From NCBI GenBank assembly GCA_017446885.1, contig JAFSOR010000007.1, forward strand, positions 1-59,970: DNA of 59,970 bases. The letters are read 5' to 3'. Below, one piece after another: positions 6,709 to 14,849 of the stretch. The notes beneath the pieces are model-generated. The model saw only the letters and a list, made by a program, of their open reading frames with translations, did not search any database and was not told where the DNA came from. Positions within the stretch are counted from its first letter, which is position 1; every line of letters begins with the position of its first letter. The DNA is from Spirochaetia bacterium. Its GTDB lineage: Bacteria > Spirochaetota > Spirochaetia > CADAEX01. The position numbers were made by a program, and so were the translations under genes.

Positions 6709-8766
6709 ATGATTGTTGCAGAGAAACAGATTTTTAATTTAATGGATACTAATGGCCGCAGAAGTGATGTTGTTAATGCAATGACAATTTATCTTGAAAT
6801 ATTAGATAACATAATAAATGATAAACATCTCACTTGGAATCATTTACCCCAAAGTTCTGCACAATATGAATTCTATATCCAAACTCTGGAGAAATCTTCT
6901 GATGTATTTAAGGATCATAAGAAATTTGATGAGTTTCAAGAAGCCATTAACTCTAATCCAGAATTAAATCAAAGTTTTTCTTCAAATGATTATACAAAAT
7001 TGTTTACACCAAAATATTCAGACCTAGTAAAGAACTTAGATGTAAATATTGAGGCTCGTTCAAGACATTATACATCAAATCTTGTAAAACTCGGGTTTGC
7101 AGATGAAAAGCGGAATATAACTAAAATCGGATATCAATTACTTTATCCGGCAAAATTATCAAAAGATAATATTGAAGAAATTCTACCTTTGAACATTACT
7201 AATATTGTTTATCTTAGACAATTATTAAAACTAAAAATCTTTTCGAAAGATAAAGATAAGTTTTATTCACCATTTTTACTGGCAATTTATTTATTATTGA
7301 AAAATGATAGAATTTCAGAAGGTGATTTTTTTGACTTTGTACAAGCAACTTCACCATATTCTTCTCTTGAAAATTTAGGAAGTTCTGAAGAAATTGAAAT
7401 TCCTGCAGAACTTAATACAGATAATAAAATAACACAGAATGTATTTGAAGAGTATTTTAAGAATCAAAAAAGTACATCAGCCGTTGATATTTATTATGCT
7501 TATTACGATTTGATTTATACTTTTATTAAATCTGAATCCAAATCGGATTTGGACAAGCTGCTTACATTTTACGAAGAAAATAAAGAACAGCTAAAGAAAG
7601 CCTTTAATTATGGAAGTAACATATTCAAAACTAAACGTGGCGAAAGGCCTGATGTAATTACATTCAAAGAAAAGCATAAAGATTTATTTACTGAGAATTT
7701 TAATTCTAATTTTTACAAAAAATATTACAAATCAAAAGAATATGATGGGCTAAGAGAATATTCAGACACGACACGTCGAATATTCAAAGCAAGTGGTATT
7801 ATCAGTTTCGATAACGGATTTGTTGAATTAGCATATAAAGAGATAGCAAAAACGATATTCGATGAAGAAATAATAAAAAATAATATTTTTGGTGCTTCAA
7901 ACGAACAATTTTACACTTCATATGAAAATGAAGAAAATTGTATATTCTACAGAGATTTGTCACTTATTGAAATTCTTTCATATTCTGCAACCAAAGTTAC
8001 TGAAATTAAAGCTAAAATCCAAAAAGAATTTGGTGGTAAATCGTTAGAAGCAATTCCAACTATTCTTTCAGATAAACGAAGTCAGGAATTTAATCAATTC
8101 ATATTGAATAACTATCCAGTTGAAAAAGTAAAGAAGCTTTTAGGAATGTTCATGAATAGAGAAAATGATAAAGAAATAAAAGACATCGTTTGCCCAGATG
8201 CAACTGTGCCAACTATCTATGAATATATAGTTGGAATTGCCTGGTTCTACTTCTCGAATCAAAAAATAGATTTGTTACATAGCTTAAATCTTACTTTATC
8301 AGCTAACTTTGAACCACTAACTCACGCTGGTGGAGGTCGGGGAGATATTGTAATTTACGAACAAAATAAGGTCGTAATGCTTGAAGCAACATTGATGAAT
8401 GCAAATAGTCAAAAACATGGTGAATGGGAGCCTGTTCTAAGGCATTCTGCAAATTTAAAAATTCAAGAAGAAATGAATAAGACCGGTAGATTTGTAATTA
8501 CATTCTTTATTGCTGATGAATTAGATTATAATACTATAAACATTTGGAAAGCTGTTTCTGCTGTTTCATTACAGTCGACTATTGATAAAGAAAAAGTTAC
8601 AAGAAATGTGATTATCATGCCTATTATTACATCAGAGCTAGCAAATTTAATGGATAAATGCCATGAATATGATAAAATTATTTTTGATGTAAAACGCCTT
8701 TTTGAAGAAAATCCTATTGAATTTGATTCAAATTGGCGCAAAAAAATAATGGAAGAAATATCATAA
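6709..8766 (+). CDS. AlwI-like type IIS restriction endonuclease
   Basis: A 685-residue nuclease. The C-terminal third resembles the AlwI/PleI/MlyI/N.BstNBI family: PTIYEYIVGIAWFYFS, then GGGRGDIVIY with D546 and VVMLEATLMN with E559, followed by a downstream GEWEPVLRHS block. This is a PD-(D/E)xK-type site (D-x12-E-x-T). The N-terminal two thirds would be the DNA-recognition part. In the family, cleavage occurs a few bases outside an asymmetric site. AGGAG 8-10 nt before ATG 6709; 12 bp after M2. The order methylases-then-nuclease protects the host during transfer. Confidence 0.8.
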   Translation: MIVAEKQIFNLMDTNGRRSDVVNAMTIYLEILDNIINDKHLTWNHLPQSSAQYEFYIQTLEKSSDVFKDHKKFDEFQEAINSNPELNQSFSSNDYTKLFTPKYSDLVKNLDVNIEARSRHYTSNLVKLGFADEKRNITKIGYQLLYPAKLSKDNIEEILPLNITNIVYLRQLLKLKIFSKDKDKFYSPFLLAIYLLLKNDRISEGDFFDFVQATSPYSSLENLGSSEEIEIPAELNTDNKITQNVFEEYFKNQKSTSAVDIYYAYYDLIYTFIKSESKSDLDKLLTFYEENKEQLKKAFNYGSNIFKTKRGERPDVITFKEKHKDLFTENFNSNFYKKYYKSKEYDGLREYSDTTRRIFKASGIISFDNGFVELAYKEIAKTIFDEEIIKNNIFGASNEQFYTSYENEENCIFYRDLSLIEILSYSATKVTEIKAKIQKEFGGKSLEAIPTILSDKRSQEFNQFILNNYPVEKVKKLLGMFMNRENDKEIKDIVCPDATVPTIYEYIVGIAWFYFSNQKIDLLHSLNLTLSANFEPLTHAGGGRGDIVIYEQNKVVMLEATLMNANSQKHGEWEPVLRHSANLKIQEEMNKTGRFVITFFIADELDYNTINIWKAVSAVSLQSTIDKEKVTRNVIIMPIITSELANLMDKCHEYDKIIFDVKRLFEENPIEFDSNWRKKIMEEIS

Positions 8767-8824
8767 ATTTTTACCTATTTATAATATAAATTCATAATAA
8801 AAATTTAGAACCAGGAGGTGTCTT

Positions 8825-9811
8825 ATGAGCAAGGTTAAAACTTCTCCCAAAGGAATAGACCATACTGATCCTTATATTCTTAAACGAAAGCAGCAAGTAT
8901 ATTCGCAAGCAATCTTAATGAGAATACCTCATAATCATACTGAGAAGAATGACATATCTTTAAAAATTGGACGATATTCAATTGAGGATAATAGCTTACT
9001 AACTAATAATCCCAAAAGCGAATTGACATTAGATAAAGAAGAATTAAATGAACTTATAAATTATATTTCTTCCTGTTATACCCCAGTAAGTTTAGGGAAA
9101 GGAAATTATATTAATATTGATGGTAAAAATGCAGAATTGATTCGTCAGTTTAAAACCTTACTTGAAAGCCAAGAAAATACGGCAAATTTGCTTATCGAAA
9201 ATGAAATCCTAACAGATAATGTCTATTCAGCTGCAACATATATTAACAAGAAAAAGGCTTTGCAATCTTTTGAAGGGGCATTAAAAGAAGATTTACTAGA
9301 ACCATACTGGCAGAAGTGGTTTTCTGAAAACAAATGGATTCTTGGTTCAGATTTTGCTCAAATTATTGACACTCGACAAATTGATACAGAAAACATTGCT
9401 GATTATATTATGAAATCTTTTGATGGTTTTGTTGATTTAGTTGAAATTAAGAAGCCAAATAAAATGCCTTTTTGGATGACCAGTAAAGATCATAATAACT
9501 ACATCCCATCCTCTGAATTAATCAAGGCGATAACTCAATGTTTAAATTATATTCATGCAATTGAACAAGAAGCGAATAGTGCTAAATTTCTTCAAAGAAC
9601 TAAAAGCAAAGTTATAAAACCAAGATGTATTTTAATTTTTGGCCGTTCAAATGATTGGAATGACGAACAAAAAGAATCATACAGAATTCTTAATGCTGCT
9701 TATAATCAAATATCAATACTCACATACGATCATTTATTTTCAAGGGCAAAAAATGTTTTAGGAATCGATGATACCATCGAAAAATACGAATTCGATGGAA
9801 TACCTTTCTAA
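8825..9811 (+). CDS. Shedu-type antiphage nuclease (SduA-like, DUF4263)
   Basis: A 328-residue protein. The C-terminal half carries the Shedu/DUF4263 nuclease core: EPYWQKWFSENKWILG, then FDGFVDLVEIKKP with D204, E207 and K209 forming the D-x2-E-x-K metal site, then ELIKAITQCLNYIHAIE and the RCILIFGRS strand. Shedu is a single-gene antiphage system whose protein assembles as an oligomeric DNA nuclease. The N-terminal about 130 residues are a variable sensing region. AGGAGGTG before ATG 8825; 58 bp after the restriction enzyme on the same strand. Confidence 0.82.
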   Translation: MSKVKTSPKGIDHTDPYILKRKQQVYSQAILMRIPHNHTEKNDISLKIGRYSIEDNSLLTNNPKSELTLDKEELNELINYISSCYTPVSLGKGNYINIDGKNAELIRQFKTLLESQENTANLLIENEILTDNVYSAATYINKKKALQSFEGALKEDLLEPYWQKWFSENKWILGSDFAQIIDTRQIDTENIADYIMKSFDGFVDLVEIKKPNKMPFWMTSKDHNNYIPSSELIKAITQCLNYIHAIEQEANSAKFLQRTKSKVIKPRCILIFGRSNDWNDEQKESYRILNAAYNQISILTYDHLFSRAKNVLGIDDTIEKYEFDGIPF

Positions 9812-9943
9812 TTAGTAATATTCACTTTTTCCTACACTATATTTGACCATATAAATTCATTACATAGCAAAATATGAATTAATTATTTATAATATAAGCA
9901 AAAAACTTATTTGACTGTTATTTGATTACTTCCCTAAACCACT

Positions 9944-10037
9944 ACAAAATGTCCATCTGTCAACATTTTGTATATGTAAAAATGTCCATTCATCAACATT
10001 TTGTTGTATACAAAATGTCCGTAAATCAACATTTTGT
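9944..10037 (+). repeat. Three phased palindromic repeats, 28-bp units at a 33-bp period
   Basis: Units at 9944-9971, 9977-10004 and 10010-10037. Each reads ACAAAATGTCC, six variable bases (atctgt, attcat, gtaaat), CAACATTTTGT; the second unit has one changed arm base. The 9-bp arms ACAAAATGT/ACATTTTGT are inverted repeats, so each unit is a hairpin or dyad. Linkers are 5 nt. The period is exactly 33 bp, close to three helical turns, so three dimers would sit on the same DNA face. It lies between the Shedu and DUF1848 genes. Purpose unknown: operator array, iterons or recombination site are all possible. Confidence 0.85.
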
Positions 10038-10051
10038 AGTAGTTTCTGCCC

Positions 10052-10080
10052 TTGATTATTTGCCCTGGTCAGCTCATAAT
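10052..10080 (+). promoter_or_regulatory. Leaderless promoter of the DUF1848 gene
   Basis: TTGATT (10052-10057), 17-nt spacer, CATAAT (10075-10080), TGAACT, ATG at 10087. The start falls on the ATG. It begins 14 bp after the last palindromic repeat, so a protein bound to the array could touch it. Confidence 0.55.
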
Positions 10081-10086
10081 TGAACT

Positions 10087-11016
10087 ATGATCATCAATAC
10101 TGGCCAGCGCACCGATATCCCAGCCTTCTTCTCCCAGTGGTTTGCAAACCGTCTTAAAGCTGGTTTTGTGCTGGTGCGCAATCCTTACAATCCCAAGAGT
10201 GTGATCCGTTACCGGCTTACTCCTGATGTGGTGGATCTTATTGGCTTCTGCACCAAAAACCCGGCTCCTATGCTGCCATATATGGATCTGCTTGAGCCTT
10301 TCGGCCAGTGGTGGTATGTCACTATCACTCCCTATGGCAAGGATATCGAACCTAATGTTCCCGATAAGCTTAAGGTGCTGGAGAGCTTCAGACAGCTGTC
10401 AAAGATTGTGGGTGCTGACAGGATGGGCTGGCGCTACGACCCTATATTCATCAGCGAAGAATGGTCTGCAGAGCGGCATATAAAAGCCTTTGAATATATA
10501 GCAAGGACTCTGGAAGGCTATACCCATACTGCAGTGATCAGCTTTATAGATCTGTACGAGAAGACCAGGAAGAACTTTCCAGAGGTGCAGGGCGTGCCGG
10601 ATGATGAACGGCTCAGGCTGGGGAAAGCTTTTGTGGAAATAGCCAGCAAATATGGAATGACTGTACGACCATGTGCCGAGGGAACAGATTTAGCCCGGTT
10701 CGGTGCAGACTGCAGCGGCTGCATGACTGTGGCCATGTACGAGAAAGCTCTGCGCAAGAATCTGATTGCCCCCCGGTTTGCCCCGGCCAGGAAAGAATGT
10801 GCCTGCTACTTGGGCTGCGATATCGGCGCCTACAACACCTGCGGCCACCTGTGCAGATACTGCTATGCCAATTATGATGCAGCCACAGTCAGACACAATA
10901 TGAAGCTCCACGACCCAGAGTCGCCGCTTTTAATCGGCCATCTGCTGCCAGATGATGAGGTACGTGATGCTGTTCAGGAAAGCTGGATAGATCAGTCCCT
11001 CACCCTTGGTCTGTGA
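10087..11016 (+). CDS. DUF1848 protein, predicted iron-sulfur/radical SAM-like
   Basis: A 309-residue protein of the DUF1848 family. N-terminal TDIPAF and RNPYNPKSV motifs, a central WRYDPIF and a C-terminal cysteine cluster: C238, C240, C244, C252, C256 and C259 (CGHLCRYCYANY), with CSGC about 18 residues earlier. The CxxxCxxC pattern at 252-259 fits a 4Fe-4S cluster, placed at the C-terminus rather than the N-terminus as in ordinary radical SAM enzymes. The function is not known. Codon use is closer to core genes than to the A+T-rich nuclease genes around it. Confidence 0.8.
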   Translation: MIINTGQRTDIPAFFSQWFANRLKAGFVLVRNPYNPKSVIRYRLTPDVVDLIGFCTKNPAPMLPYMDLLEPFGQWWYVTITPYGKDIEPNVPDKLKVLESFRQLSKIVGADRMGWRYDPIFISEEWSAERHIKAFEYIARTLEGYTHTAVISFIDLYEKTRKNFPEVQGVPDDERLRLGKAFVEIASKYGMTVRPCAEGTDLARFGADCSGCMTVAMYEKALRKNLIAPRFAPARKECACYLGCDIGAYNTCGHLCRYCYANYDAATVRHNMKLHDPESPLLIGHLLPDDEVRDAVQESWIDQSLTLGL

Positions 11017-11059
11017 AATGTTTATAGCAGAATTTTAACAACCATGATAAAATTAAAAC

Positions 11060-11854
11060 ATGCAAGAGTCTGAAGATAAAAAAATGTACTTCTATTTTGA
11101 CGAATCCGGCAGTCCCACAATACTTGGCCATCATGGAAAAAACTTACTTGAAAAGGGCCTTGCCAGTAAAACATTCGCCGTCGGGTACATTCAGACAGAG
11201 AACCCTCATGAAATATTCGTAAACATTGAAAAGCTCCGAAATGAAATAATACAAGATGAATACTTTAAGGAAGTCCCATCAATTAAAAATCTCAAGAACG
11301 GATTCCATGCAAACAAAGATTGTCATGAAGTAAGAGAAAAAGTTTTCAAACTCCTTAAAAAATCTGATTTCGAAGCATATGTTATTATCGCAAGAAAATC
11401 TGAAACTGTATTCCGCAAGAAATTTAATATGAGTGATAAAAAATTATATAAATTTCTTGTTGCAGAATTATTAAAAAATCGAGTTCATCTATATAAAAAT
11501 ATTGACATTTATTTTTCAGAAATGGGAAATACAATCAGTGCTCAGAATATGCGTGAAGCATTAAATGATGCCATTAATAAGTTTCATTATAAATGGGGCA
11601 AGGAGAATACAAACAATATTCGAATTTTTCTTCAGCAGCCATCTCATTTGCCTCTTCTTCAAGTTGCCGATTATATATTGTGGGCAACATTTCAAGTCTT
11701 TGAACATAATGAATTTAGATACTTTAATTATCTAAAAGAAAAAATTAAACTAGTACATGATATTTTCGATGTAGATAATAATCAGTTCTATGGAGCCTAT
11801 TATAATTCATCCAATCCACTTGAACCAAAAAAATTGAGTCCTATCAGCGGCTAG
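11060..11854 (+). CDS. DUF3800 family protein (predicted RNase H-like)
   Basis: A 264-residue protein. MYFYFDESGSPT near the N-terminus and LPLLQVADYILWA near the C-terminus are the two hallmark acidic motifs of DUF3800, predicted to be an RNase H-fold nuclease and often found among defence genes and mobile elements. No Shine-Dalgarno sequence; TAAAAT (11048-11053) sits exactly 6 nt before ATG 11060, so a leaderless transcript is likely, although the -35 is poor. An ATG at residue 9 is an alternative start. A+T-rich. Confidence 0.82.
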   Translation: MQESEDKKMYFYFDESGSPTILGHHGKNLLEKGLASKTFAVGYIQTENPHEIFVNIEKLRNEIIQDEYFKEVPSIKNLKNGFHANKDCHEVREKVFKLLKKSDFEAYVIIARKSETVFRKKFNMSDKKLYKFLVAELLKNRVHLYKNIDIYFSEMGNTISAQNMREALNDAINKFHYKWGKENTNNIRIFLQQPSHLPLLQVADYILWATFQVFEHNEFRYFNYLKEKIKLVHDIFDVDNNQFYGAYYNSSNPLEPKKLSPISG

Positions 11855-11885
11855 GTTTCCAAAGAAACGCACGGCATGAAAGCCG
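11855..11885 (+). other. Two small hairpins after the DUF3800 gene
   Basis: GTTTC-CAAA-GAAAC (11855-11868) and CGGC-ATGAAA-GCCG (11872-11885) follow the stop codon directly. Neither has a T-run, so they are not a standard terminator. Rest of the gap to 11952 shows only A/T runs. Confidence 0.3.
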
Positions 11886-11952
11886 ACTTTCACCAACCAA
11901 GGACTCTATAATTATGATAAAGTGGTTCTAAAAAAAAAGCAAGAACTTTTTT

Positions 11953-12543
11953 TCACCCTCTTTTCCACACCTTGCCGTCGCGCTTGAAGCCCATGTGCTT
12001 AAGGTATGAGCGGTGCCAGAATGAGCAGTCGGCCACGCTGAGCTTGGTCATGCCCCTTTCGGCAAGATAGCGGTAAAGGTGCTTTCCTGCAGAGCAGTCC
12101 CGGTATGCAGGTGTGGCATAGTCCACAGCCACATTGATCCCGCCATCCTCCCCGTCGTTTCCAAGCAGGATTCCGGCCGCATCGGTCTTGCAGCAAATCA
12201 TATACATCCTGGAATACTGGGCATTCCTGTCAAAGTTGGGAAAGAACCTGCGTATATTCTTCTCGAACCGGCTCAGGAAGTACTGGTAGAAAGCCTCGTC
12301 GGCTGAGACGGGAACCACAGAATAATCCTTCTGCACCTTCAGAAGCCTGTACAGGTTGTACACATTGATTAACACCAGCGAGAAGTTCATCAGTGCAGTC
12401 GGATAAGACTTGATGATAAGTGCGTAGACTGTGAAGATAAGGCTTCCTATGGTGTTGATAATCCTGAGCTTTATGACCGAGGTCATAAGCATGGAGACTA
12501 CAACTAAAAGCGAGCCAAAATAACCTATAAGTTCTATAATCAT
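11953..12543 (-). CDS. YgjV-like membrane domain fused to an acetyltransferase-like domain
   Basis: A 196-residue protein of two parts. Residues 1-70 hold three hydrophobic helices in the style of the YgjV/PQ-loop-like inner membrane family (ELIGYFGSLLVVVSM, KLRIINTIGSLIFTVYA, SYPTALMNFSLVLINVYNLY). From about residue 85 onward a soluble domain ends in DCSAGKHLYRYLAERGMTKL and SYLKHMGFKR, which look like the last helices and strand of a GNAT fold. The cytosolic part would be tethered to the membrane. The substrate is unknown. It follows the HIRAN-like gene at 21 bp on the same strand. Confidence 0.65.
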   Translation of the reverse strand: MIIELIGYFGSLLVVVSMLMTSVIKLRIINTIGSLIFTVYALIIKSYPTALMNFSLVLINVYNLYRLLKVQKDYSVVPVSADEAFYQYFLSRFEKNIRRFFPNFDRNAQYSRMYMICCKTDAAGILLGNDGEDGGINVAVDYATPAYRDCSAGKHLYRYLAERGMTKLSVADCSFWHRSYLKHMGFKRDGKVWKRG

Positions 12544-12564
12544 ACACTTACCATATCCTAAAAT

Positions 12565-13485
12565 CTAAATCATAACAACATAATTGTTGTTAGAAATCCG
12601 CATAAGGCGGCCGCCCCAGCTCATCCGCTTAGGCTGTGCATCGCGCAGGAGCTTGGCTCCAATGGCCCGGACATAACCGGCTTTCTTCATACCGCAGTTT
12701 CCTGAGAACTTGCCCCATGTATCTTCCATAAAGACTGCAACTGCATTCTTGTCAGCCTTGTTATAAGGCTCGGCCTGGACAGAGCACTCAAGATCTGCAT
12801 AGAAATCGTGGGTTGCCTTGCGGATTGCCTCCATCTGGCTGGCAAGATTCTCTGCCTTGATATTGTTAGCCAAGTTCTCGAGATATGGCGTACATGGATT
12901 CCAGTCGTGGTGATGGGTTCCTACAATCTGAACTGTTATGTTCTCCTTCCTTTCTGCAAGATACCTTACAAGAGCCTGCTCCAAGGTTTCCTTAGCAGAA
13001 TCGAAAGAAAGCTGCTCCTTTGCTGCTTCAAATACAAGAGGAATTGTGTCCGGAACAATATCGTTCATCCTGCCGAAGCAGATGGAGAAAAGAATTCCTG
13101 CAGCCGACTTTCCAAGGATGTACTTTGTAAGCTGACTGTGCCTGTTGAACACATCCCTGCGCCGGAGATAAAGCTCGCCTGCCAAGAGGGTGTCCCCAGC
13201 TTCCACTGCGTCAAGAAGCGGTCCCACATGGGTAAGGAATGAGATGACATCGGGATTGGAGATATCTACATCTTTAAAGTATACAGCGCACTTGTGGTTA
13301 AGTTTCTCGTCAAGGTAAGTGTAATAGCATGGTGTGAAGTAAGAGCTTGCTACAATGCGCTCATAATCTGCAAAATCTGGATGTTTTAAATCCTGCTTGC
13401 CCTGATAATCCAGCTGTCCGGTCATGCTCATAGAAAAGCCATAAAAGTTCTTTCCAGCTTCAATAATAATCTGTGTCTTGTTCAT
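12565..13485 (-). CDS. Uncharacterised protein with a HIRAN-like C-terminal domain
   Basis: A 306-residue protein I cannot assign overall. The last 75 residues read QAEPYNKADKNAVAV, a variable loop, then AGYVRAIGAKLLRDA, which matches the HIRAN pattern (EPxNxxDxNAIAV ... xGYLPRxxAxxL), a domain that binds damaged or 3' DNA ends. The middle contains THHHDWNPC, a histidine-rich segment that could hold metal. GGAGG 6 nt before the ATG. Probably cotranscribed with the YgjV-like gene downstream. Confidence 0.55.
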   Translation of the reverse strand: MNKTQIIIEAGKNFYGFSMSMTGQLDYQGKQDLKHPDFADYERIVASSYFTPCYYTYLDEKLNHKCAVYFKDVDISNPDVISFLTHVGPLLDAVEAGDTLLAGELYLRRRDVFNRHSQLTKYILGKSAAGILFSICFGRMNDIVPDTIPLVFEAAKEQLSFDSAKETLEQALVRYLAERKENITVQIVGTHHHDWNPCTPYLENLANNIKAENLASQMEAIRKATHDFYADLECSVQAEPYNKADKNAVAVFMEDTWGKFSGNCGMKKAGYVRAIGAKLLRDAQPKRMSWGGRLMRISNNNYVVMI

Positions 13486-13637
13486 AAAAACCTCCGTTTT
13501 ACAATCTCAATATAAGACGATAGGTGTGTCATATAATGATACACTAAAAATTTTTTTAACTTTTTTTAGAAAAATCTAAAATTTTTCCTTGCGATTCAAA
13601 AAAAATGCCTTTATACTGTTGCAAAAGGGGAAAAGAA

Positions 13638-14849
13638 ATGAGTGAAAAAAGAAAGTTATCGCTGGCTTCGCAGATTTTTATTGCACTTGTCCTGGCTGTC
13701 GTAGTAGGACTGTGCATGCAGAAGGTGCCTGACATTGCGTCAGAGTACATCAAACCATTCGGGACCATCTTCCTTAATCTGGTCAAGTTCATTGTAGGTC
13801 CTATTGTGCTTTTCTCCATCATGGCCGGAATTGTATCTATGAAAGATATAAAGAAGGTGGGAGCTATAGGGGGAATGACTGTCCTCTACTACCTTTGCAC
13901 CACCGCTATTGCAGTTACCATAGGTCTTGCAGTGGCAAGCGCCGCCAAGGGAATCTTCCCGGTCCTGGCAACATCAAGCCTGTCATTTGAGGCTCCCAAG
14001 GGAAGCGCCCCGCTGGATGTGGTGGTGAACATCTTCCCTTCAAACTTCATAAACCCAATCTCAACCGCCAACATGCTGCAGATTATTGTTATGGCTATTC
14101 TGGTTGGCTTTGCAGTCATACTTCTGGGCGAAAAAGCAAAATCTGCTGTTGACACCATAAACCGGTGGAACGATATCTTCATGAAAGTCATGGAGATGAT
14201 ACTCAAGCTTTCTCCAATCGGCGTGTTCTGTCTGCTCACCCCGGTAATAGCCATAAACGGAACCATGATAATCGGCTCCCTGGCTAAGATTCTTCTGGTT
14301 GCCTATATCTGCTATGTTTTCCACATGGTTGTTGTCTACTCCGCCGCCCTGGCTGTGAACAAATGCTCTCCAAAGAAGTTCTTCAAGGAGATGCTTCCTG
14401 CAATCATATTTGCATTCTCAAGCGCATCTTCTGTAGGTACACTGCCGCTCAACATGGCCTGCTCCCAGAAAGCTGGAGCTTCCAACGAAGTTTCTTCCTT
14501 TGTACTCCCTCTGGGTGCCACCATCAACATGGACGGAACTGCAATATATCAGGGCGTGTGCACAATCTTTATCGCAGCATGCTACGGCATTGACCTGACT
14601 CTGGGGCAGATGATCACCATAGTCCTTACAGCAACCCTGGCATCTATTGGAACAGCTGGTGTACCTGGTGCCGGAATGGTTATGCTGGCAATGGTCCTGA
14701 CCTCTGTAGGGCTCCCTGTGGACGGCATTGCGCTGGTTGCAGGTGTGGACCGTATCTTTGACATGGGAAGGACCACAGTGAATATCACTGGCGATGCATC
14801 CTGTGCAGTTATAGTTACAAAGAGGCTTTCTGGAAAGAAATCTGCCTGA
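13638..14849 (+). CDS. Dicarboxylate/amino acid:cation symporter (DAACS/GltP family)
   Basis: A 403-residue sodium- or proton-coupled transporter for C4-dicarboxylates, glutamate, serine or threonine. Typical blocks: FLNLVKFIVGPIVLFSIMAG, the serine-rich re-entrant loop AFSSASSVGTLPLN (HP1), GATINMDGTAIYQG (TM7 NMDGT motif that holds sodium) and VPGAGMVMLAM (HP2). ATG 13638 follows an AAAAGGGGAAAAG ribosome binding site; the longer frame starting at 13605 lacks one. Converges on the TauE gene with no gap at all: stop codons are adjacent at 14849/14850. Confidence 0.9.
   Translation: MSEKRKLSLASQIFIALVLAVVVGLCMQKVPDIASEYIKPFGTIFLNLVKFIVGPIVLFSIMAGIVSMKDIKKVGAIGGMTVLYYLCTTAIAVTIGLAVASAAKGIFPVLATSSLSFEAPKGSAPLDVVVNIFPSNFINPISTANMLQIIVMAILVGFAVILLGEKAKSAVDTINRWNDIFMKVMEMILKLSPIGVFCLLTPVIAINGTMIIGSLAKILLVAYICYVFHMVVVYSAALAVNKCSPKKFFKEMLPAIIFAFSSASSVGTLPLNMACSQKAGASNEVSSFVLPLGATINMDGTAIYQGVCTIFIAACYGIDLTLGQMITIVLTATLASIGTAGVPGAGMVMLAMVLTSVGLPVDGIALVAGVDRIFDMGRTTVNITGDASCAVIVTKRLSGKKSA

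Noticed and set aside
9944..10037. CRISPR array
   Set aside because: Only three units, linkers of 5 nt instead of 25-40-nt spacers, variable bases inside the unit rather than between units, and no cas genes.
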